A stretch of 46,926 nt of DNA from Apophysomyces variabilis (Eukaryota > Mucoromycota > Mucoromycetes > Mucorales > Mucoraceae). Below are positions 40,686 to 46,926 of this stretch, piece after piece. A model generated the notes under the pieces. It searched no databases. It was not told where the DNA came from and was given only the letters and a program-made list of their open reading frames with translations. Numbering within the stretch: the stretch's first letter is position 1; each line of letters opens with the position of its first letter. The stretch lies in assembly GCA_002749535.1 (NCBI GenBank), contig MZZL01000374.1:1-46926 (forward strand), given 5' to 3'. A program made the translations under genes and the position numbers.

Positions 40686-41863
40686 TTAATTAAAAACAAC
40701 TAATTTATTAAACTAATTTACTAAATAAAACTTCCCTACTCCATATATCTAAAGGTCTTACATAGAAATAGAAATACTCAAATAAATGAATTGAATAAAA
40801 TTGAATTTTGTTTTCTAAAATAAAATAAGTAGAAGAAATAATAGCCGAATAAATAACAATTTAAATTAAATAATAATATTGGGTATTCTCATTGCTGCTA
40901 TATTAGTTTCAGTGGATATCTATAGAAGAGAGATAAACGAAATAATAAAAACAGCATTTTACTGGAGTTTAGTAACCTTAAAAAGAGATATAGAGAATAA
41001 AAATATAGATATTTAAGAAATACAAAAAATGGTTTAAGTTTAACTTCTGATATAACTTTACAAACTTATGCCATAATAAAGATATTAGAAAAAAATTGCC
41101 TAAAATAGGAGAAAGAGTATTTAAGTTTTAAAGTTCTTAAAGAAATAAAGACAATAAATAATATAATAAAGACAATAATAATATAAATTATAAATGATAA
41201 ATAAATAAGATAATAAATGATAAATATTATCTGAATAGAGTATTTTTGATAATGAATGAAACCTATAAATATATGTTAATTATTGACGAATTAATAGATA
41301 TTAAAATTAAGAATAAATTTCTTCCACTATAAATAGGATATTTTATGTGTAACCTAATTGTTAAGAATCTTAATTAATAGTATGCCTTTTTACTATTAAA
41401 TAAAAATTGTAATCTTTCAAGTATAATACCTATATCTGTATGTATATAATAAGTCTTTCTTCCAACTCTTTGTATTTTTAAAATATAAAATGATAGCAAA
41501 AATGCTTGCACACTTTATATTTTCACTAATTTTCTAAGGATAATCTAAAATTGCCTTAAATTCATATTTATAAAAATAAATAACCTTAGAAATACTTTAA
41601 ATAAATGTAAAGAAGGATAATAAATAAGAATAATCTAAAAATAAAGTTATAATTTAAAAGTAAAATTATAATATACCTAAAAAGAAGTTATCGCACTATT
41701 AATTTTAATATACTTAAAGGGTTTAAAAGAAGGGAGTTTATTCATTTAGATTAATTTCATAAATAAAATAATATAAACAATAATTAAACCATCTTATATT
41801 TAATTGTTTAAAATTGTTAATTTTAAAATTTTAGAATGATATAGCTAATTATTACTTAATTAA
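40686..41863 (+). other. nad4-nad5 convergent spacer with unassigned relic
   Basis: About 1.2 kb, AT-rich. Around 40880-41180 the plus strand has longer readable pieces (FYWSLVTLKRDIENKNIDI, then SLTSDITLQTYAIIKILEKN) broken by many stops, which suggests an old decayed ORF. I cannot name a family. CCATATATCTAAAGG near 40741 is a weak version of the TATATATAAAGG motif. Confidence 0.4.
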
Positions 41864-44799
41864 TTATAATGTTTTAGATTTATTAGAAACTGTAGGTAAT
41901 AACAATACAGTCCATAATAGAAGTAGTAATAATTTAGGATCTCCAATGAAAAAGATTAGAGTCATTAATAAAATTAAACCACTAAAAATATACATAGCAT
42001 ATGAAGGAATAAATCCTGAATCTAATGATGTAATTTTATTTGAAGCTGTTCTAAATACATTAATTAATCCATATGGTCCAACTAATTCAACAGCTCCTTT
42101 ATCAAGGATTTTATTAGTAGTATAACCGAAGTTTAATAATTTATTTAAAATTAAATTATTGTAGATATTGTCAAAGAAATATTTTTGATTGAAATATCGA
42201 TAAATTGCTCTACCAAAACTTGAACTAATAAATTGGTTAGGTAATGAATCGAAAATCCAATAAATAGCAAAAACTGTAATAGTACCTAAAAGACTACCAA
42301 TTAACGGTAATAATTTAATTGAAGTAGGAAGTCCAAACTCGGTATCTACTAAGATAGAATTATTTGGATGAACAAATAAAGAATTGTTCCAAAAATCTGT
42401 TCCCATTCCTACAAATAAATCTTTTGTAATATAACCAAAGAAAATACTAAATACTGCTAAAACAACTAGTGGAATGGCCATGATAAGAGGTGCCTCATGA
42501 ATAGATTGATAGTTAATTTTTGGACCATTAGGATATCCTAAGAAAGTTAAATATAAAGATCTAATTGAATACATTGCTGTAAATACTGCTGCTACTGTTG
42601 CTAACCAGTATACTAAATTACCTGAAAAACTATAATGTCCATAAGATAATTCAATAATTAAATCTTTAGAATAGAATCCTGTTAAGAATGGTAAAGCCAT
42701 TAGACTTAGAGATCCAATTACCATCATAGAATATGTGAATGGTAATAAATTAGCTAAACCACCAAATTTTCTAATATCTTGTTCATCATTCATTGCATGA
42801 ATTACAGAACCTGCTGATAGGAATAATAAAGCTTTAAACCATGCATGATTTACTAGATGAAATAATGCTACATTATACTGAGAAAGACCACAAACTAAGA
42901 ATAAAAGACCTAATTGAGAACAAGTAGAATAAGCAATTACTCGTTTTAAGTCATTTTGTAGTAAACCTGTAGTAGCTGCAAAAAATGCTGTTAAAGCACC
43001 TACCCAAGTAATTAAGATTAAAGCTGTTGATCCATATTCTAATACTGGAGAAGATCGTAATAGTAAGTATACTCCGGCTGTTACCATAGTGGCAGCATGA
43101 ATTAATGCTGATACAGGTGTTGGACCTTCCATCGCATCTGGAAGCCAAGCATGTAAACCAAGTTGAGCTGATTTAGCCATGGCTCCAATTAGTAATAAAA
43201 TAGAAATGATAGTAATTACTTCTTCGTTAATATATGGAGCTAACGAAAATACAGTAGTGAAATCTAGGTTACCAAAAGTCCAGAAAATAGTCCATAGACC
43301 AATACTGAACCCCCAATCACCAATTCTGTTAGTAACTAAAGCTTTAATAGCTGCTTTATTAGCTTGTAATCGAGTAAACCAGAAGTTAATTAATAGATAA
43401 GATGAAATACCTACACCTTCCCACAGGTGTTATTTATAAATGTGAAGAAATTATAGCTTATACATCATACTTGGATGCATATAGGGTTGAACAAGGTTGT
43501 ATAATTTATTTTTAATATCTTGTCTTACTTGGATATATAAAATATATTGATCTTTAACCTTCTCCTCTAATCTGGAAGTTAAACCAAAATTTGTCCAAAT
43601 AGCTTTTTGAAGTAATTCTACTTCAAATTTAGTATAAGATCTTGTATGAATAATAGTTTGTCCGTAGTAAGATTTACCTCCATCGTCCATAATTAAATAA
43701 GCTAAACTTCTTGCTGTTAATAATTCGTTAATATTATTAGGAATTACTTTTTTTCCATTAGGATAGAATAATTCATAATAATAGTTTAAACAAGGTAAAG
43801 ATAAAGTTGAAAATTTAATACTATTATATACTTTACCTGTTCTAATATCTGGTTTTCTGTTGGTAATTTTAGGACTAGAAGCAATTAAAGGTCCAAATAC
43901 TTCATACAAATGAATTAAATAGTCTTTATGTAAACTATTAGATTGATCAAATACTAATTTAGCATTATGACTAGGTTTTGGTCTTCTTAAATATGCATCT
44001 CCTAGTAAACTCCAATTAATACTTCTTTTTGAATTTCTGATAATTGTAAATTTTCTTTATATTGCTTAGAATATCTAGCTTTTCTATCAGAATTAGACAT
44101 AATAGGAATCATACAAGATGCTTTAACTAAGAAATCAGACATATTATTAAAGTCAATAATTTCCCACATCTATAAATAATTGGACTTAATCATTATTCAT
44201 CAATATTATTTGAAGAATATCTCACATAAAGTCTCTGAGGGATCTAAATAGTTTCCTGCTGGTGACTCATTTAAGATCTTTGAAGTTATCACCATTTAGG
44301 TATTCAAAGTTTTAGAGTGTTCCAGCATATAGTGAGATTACACCATATATCTTACGATTATAGGTAGGCCAGGAAGAGAGTGACCAATAAACATTACAAG
44401 GTAATTATCTCCAGTTACAAGCATTAACATGAAGAATGTGAACATTGATAGATATGAAAAGAATCTTTGATTATGAGGATCTTCACCCATATAACTAGTT
44501 GAGTAAATATGTACTAAAGCAGATACAATTAGTACAGGTAATAACATAGATACAGTTAAACTATCGTAAATAAATCCCCATGATACTAGTAAGAATTCAG
44601 AATCAATCCAACTCATTAGTTTAATAGAAACTGGTGATTGACATAATCCTACTTCATAAAATGCTACTAAAGCTAATAGAGCAGTTAAAACTAGAGAACT
44701 ACAAGTAATTAAATGACTACCTGTTCTACCTACTTTTCTTCCTAAAAATCCTGCTACAATAGCTGATAATAGAGGTAATGTAAGAATGGCTAAATACAT
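41864..44799 (-). CDS. nad5: NADH dehydrogenase subunit 5 (two exons)
   Basis: ND5 is the distal antiporter-like subunit of complex I with the lateral helix. Minus-strand exons 44799-44383 and 43423-41864 give 658 residues. Exon 1: [20 protein letters not shown] to [12 protein letters not shown]. Exon 2: [40 protein letters not shown], then [20 protein letters not shown] and [21 protein letters not shown], the family core. The C-terminal part includes the lateral helix and ends near SNKSKTL. The intron interrupts FIG|WEGVG, a very conserved site. The first exon would read HSLPGL and stop if unspliced. The ATG shares its A with the last base of the nad4L stop. Confidence 0.96.
43424..44382 (-). 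mobile_element. nad5 group I intron
   Basis: 959-nt intron (minus strand) with CCTCAGAGACTTTATG (about 44241-44226; the 3' P7 strand was not resolved) and a broken LAGLIDADG gene. It lies between Gly and Trp of the FIG-WEG motif; ends G43424. Confidence 0.85.
43451..44100 (-). pseudogene. Frameshifted LAGLIDADG gene (nad5 intron)
   Basis: From ATG 44100 (minus) the frame reads [32 protein letters not shown] and stops at TAG 44002. With one extra base near 44010 it would continue as [19 protein letters not shown] into the open frame at 43909, which runs [20 protein letters not shown], then the second motif [15 protein letters not shown] and ends MHPSMMYKL at 43451. The break sits directly after the Gly of motif 1, the same place as in the cox2 intron 1 gene. 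Otherwise well preserved. Confidence 0.82.
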
Positions 44800-46194
44800 T
44801 ATGATTTAATAGCAATACTACCTCTTACAAAAGTTCTGTGCATATTATAGAAAAATGTAAGGGGCATCAATGGAGGGGTTATTAGTTAAGTTTATACATT
44901 ATAGTTTTGTCAAAATAAGGAGTGACTAATGCTTTAAATTTGGATAAAGATTTAGCTGTAATATAAATTTTATATTGAGTTTTATGTTTATGGATATTAC
45001 AAACTAGACCAAATTTAGACATAAAAGCTTTTTGAATTAATAAACGTTCATCTTTAGAAAAAGAATGAGTATTAATATAAAGTCCCGATTCTGCTTTACT
45101 ACCATCATCCATTGTCCAATAAGCTAAAACAACAGGAGTTAATAAATCTTCAAGACATTGTGGAAGAATTTTTACTCCATCTTTGTAGAATAGTTCGTGA
45201 AGTTCTAATAAAGCTGGTAAAGATCTGGAATATAATTGTAAATAATCAGTATCATATTTTCGTACATGATAATTTGGTAAATGTGTACAATAATGAGATA
45301 AAGTATCAAACAGATGAAGCACATAACCCCCTCTAACAACTGATTGATTATATTTAAAATAGGCTACTGTTTTAGATTTGTAAGTTTTTAAACTACCATC
45401 ACCTAGTAACAAGCCAATAAATACTTCTTTATGATATTCAGTTAATCGCATTAAGTTACGAGCATCTTGAGTCAATTTTAACCCTACTGTTGAACTAATA
45501 TTAGTTCCATAAAGCACTAATGCTTTACAAGAATAATTAATTTCCATTTCTTTAACCATTCTTCTCCACCGCTTTGGAATAAAATTAATTTTAGTGTTGT
45601 TAATAGCAAAGCATGTTAATTTAGTTTTAGTTAAAAAATTTAACATAATAAAATACTAATGTTTCCTCTTACATTATATAATATGTACAGTTGTATAAAT
45701 ATACAACTTAATCTTTCAATTAAGATCGGACTATTTCTTTATTCTTGATTTTTGTTATTGGACTTGATGTTTCTATTGAACATAAACCTGTAAGAAATCA
45801 AAGAATCTATCACATATAGTCTCTGAGGTGTAAGTTACCTGCGAATGATCCATAATATTCTTAAAATTATTACTATTATAGTATTTAAGACTTAAGGATG
45901 TCCTCGCATATAGTAATATACAAAGCAATAACAATAAGCTAAGGACCAAGAGATAGATCTATAATATGCTACTAAAATTCCTAGTCCAATAGCTGATTCC
46001 GCTCCTGCAATTGCAATAATATAAATACCATAAGTTTGACCTAAAATATCATCAAAACTTAAAGAACTTAAAATAATTAATAGCGTAACAGCTAATAACA
46101 TAATTTCAATGGAAATTAGCATTAGAATAATATTTTTTCGGTTAAGAATAAATCCTAAAATACCAATTAAAAATAATACCATCGATAAATTCAT
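44799..46194 (-). CDS. nad4L: NADH dehydrogenase subunit 4L (two exons)
   Basis: ND4L is a three-helix subunit of the complex I membrane arm. Minus-strand exons 46194-45957 and 44827-44799 give 88 residues. Exon 1: [20 protein letters not shown], then [16 protein letters not shown] with the conserved Glu, and [17 protein letters not shown]. Exon 2 is only 29 nt (last codons of [10 protein letters not shown] and TAA), splitting a Leu codon. Without splicing the frame runs on to [12 protein letters not shown] and stops. The stop overlaps the nad5 start by one base. Confidence 0.94.
44828..45956 (-). mobile_element. nad4L group I intron
   Basis: 1129-nt intron (minus strand) with CCTCAGAGACTATATGTG (about 45828-45811) and P7 partner TAGTCC near 45735, followed by an intact LAGLIDADG gene. 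Ends G44828. Confidence 0.87.
44882..45646 (-). CDS. Intact LAGLIDADG homing endonuclease (nad4L intron)
   Basis: 254 residues, LAGLIDADG_2 type. Motif 1 is [20 protein letters not shown] near residue 74 and motif 2 is [20 protein letters not shown] near residue 175; both keep the acidic residues. The region [20 protein letters not shown] corresponds to [14 protein letters not shown] of the cox2 intron protein, and the C-terminus reads [14 protein letters not shown]. This is one of three LAGLIDADG genes in the window with no visible lesion (with the rnl and cox3 intron 3 genes). It should act as endonuclease and possibly maturase for its intron. Confidence 0.9.
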   Translation of the reverse strand: MLNFLTKTKLTCFAINNTKINFIPKRWRRMVKEMEINYSCKALVLYGTNISSTVGLKLTQDARNLMRLTEYHKEVFIGLLLGDGSLKTYKSKTVAYFKYNQSVVRGGYVLHLFDTLSHYCTHLPNYHVRKYDTDYLQLYSRSLPALLELHELFYKDGVKILPQCLEDLLTPVVLAYWTMDDGSKAESGLYINTHSFSKDERLLIQKAFMSKFGLVCNIHKHKTQYKIYITAKSLSKFKALVTPYFDKTIMYKLN

Positions 46195-46482
46195 TATTTT
46201 GTTTTTATAAACTTTATAATCGTAACTCCTTAAATTTCATTTATTTCTTTAGGTTTATTGTTTAAATTTATAACAAAATGAAAATATAAATCATAGAAAT
46301 AAGACACATTCACAAAGAAATACTTTTTCTTAAATCTTAAATATTTAAAATTTTACAATAGAATATTTCTTTACTTATATTTGTTTGTTAATTATTTTAA
46401 GTTTATGATTTACTGCTCACTTGTTTACTATTCTAATATACTAGATTTTTCTTTGTCTTATATTATTTTAAAGGTTTCATTA
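46195..46482 (-). other. nad4L upstream spacer
   Basis: AT-rich leader of nad4L (minus strand). No gene recognised. Confidence 0.4.
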
Positions 46483-46926
46483 TTAAGGAACAACTTCTAT
46501 AATTACACAGTCATTAATTTTAATAGTTGACTCTGCTTTAATGTATTCACCACTATCATAAAATAATTTTAAATTACCAATTCTTCTCGTCCAATGATCA
46601 TTTAATCAAATATCATCAAAATCTAATTATTTTACATCATTTAAATACACAATCATTTGATGATTTCTATCTTTTAAATTTCAATCTTTTCAATCGTAAT
46701 GTCTTTACTATATTGATATACTACAACTAATTTATCATCTTTAATTTCAGAATATAATATTCTTCAAAATTACTTAAATTAAATCCATTTGAAGTACTTA
46801 TTATTTAAATGTTATGGTCTAATATCACCCTTTCTTAAAATTTATGGTACATCATATCTTTTGTCAATCTTTGTGATGGTTTTTTAATTTCAGTAATAAA
46901 TTCTCTAGATTTAAAACTATTATATT
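46483..46926 (-). pseudogene. Decayed unidentified ORF at window end
   Basis: On the minus strand, several frames give EFITEIKKPSQRLTKDMMYH, then EIKDDKLVVVYQYSKDITIE, and a final long piece DFDDI(TGA)LNDHWTRRIGN, LKLFYDSGEYIKAESTIKIN, DCVIIEVVP ending TAA 46483. TAA stops and shifts interrupt it. TGA at 46606-46608 and 46653-46655 stand where Trp is plausible. I do not recognise the family; it could come from a mitochondrial plasmid or an endonuclease gene. It continues beyond the window. Confidence 0.4.

Noticed and set aside
42951..43400. Short frames overlapping nad5
   Set aside because: Shadow frames of the nad5 coding strand.

Overview
The window is part of a fungal mitochondrial genome. 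It is AT-rich and carries atp6 (3' part only), cox2, atp9, rns, cox3, nad6, nad1, rnl, nad3, nad2, atp8, nad4, nad5 and nad4L, plus 14 recognisable tRNA genes. Fungal features are a full set of nad genes, a mitochondrial atp9, the overlapping pairs nad2-nad3 and nad4L-nad5, and many group I introns with LAGLIDADG or GIY-YIG homing endonuclease genes. The COX2 sequence looks most like an early-diverging (zygomycete-grade) fungus, but the lineage is an inference. cox1, cob, rps3, rnpB, the 5' part of atp6 and tRNAs for Met, Phe, Trp, Tyr, Lys, Ile, Cys, the second Ser and the second Leu were not found and presumably lie outside.

Layout: 1-11.8 kb (+) holds atp6, cox2, trnE, atp9, rns and unassigned ORFs. 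12.0-15.9 kb (-) is cox3 with three introns. 16.2-21.1 kb is a cluster of 11 tRNA genes on both strands. 21.5-33.2 kb (+) holds nad6, nad1, trnT, an unidentified membrane-protein locus, trnQ and rnl. 33.9-37.8 kb (-) is nad3, nad2 and atp8. 39.0-40.7 kb (+) is nad4. 41.9-46.2 kb (-) is nad5 and nad4L. Nineteen group I introns can be placed, even in atp9 (74 codons) and nad4L (88 codons). Exon joins were set by reading frame, protein family alignment and the U-before / G-last rule of group I introns; all give full-length proteins.

The most interesting theme is a set of 3'-terminal gene copies. Downstream of intact atp9 lies a GIY-YIG ORF and then a decayed second copy of the atp9 3' end. Downstream of intact rns lies a catalytically dead LAGLIDADG ORF and then a decayed second copy of the rns 3' end. 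Partial 3' copies of trnV, trnL and trnQ also lie just downstream of the intact genes on the same strand. This fits insertion of mobile elements that bring a replacement 3' end and push the resident one downstream, known for some fungal mitochondria (Allomyces, arbuscular mycorrhizal fungi), here apparently extended to an rRNA gene. Separately, a perfect 103-bp copy of rnl domain V sits in the 5' region of rnl.

Core genes use TGG only for Trp, while several ORFs of foreign or relic character carry in-frame TGA where Trp fits. This suggests import from a source that reads UGA as Trp. Several LAGLIDADG ORFs are broken by lesions that all need a -1 shift, and an A7 slippery heptamer joins two overlapping membrane ORFs.
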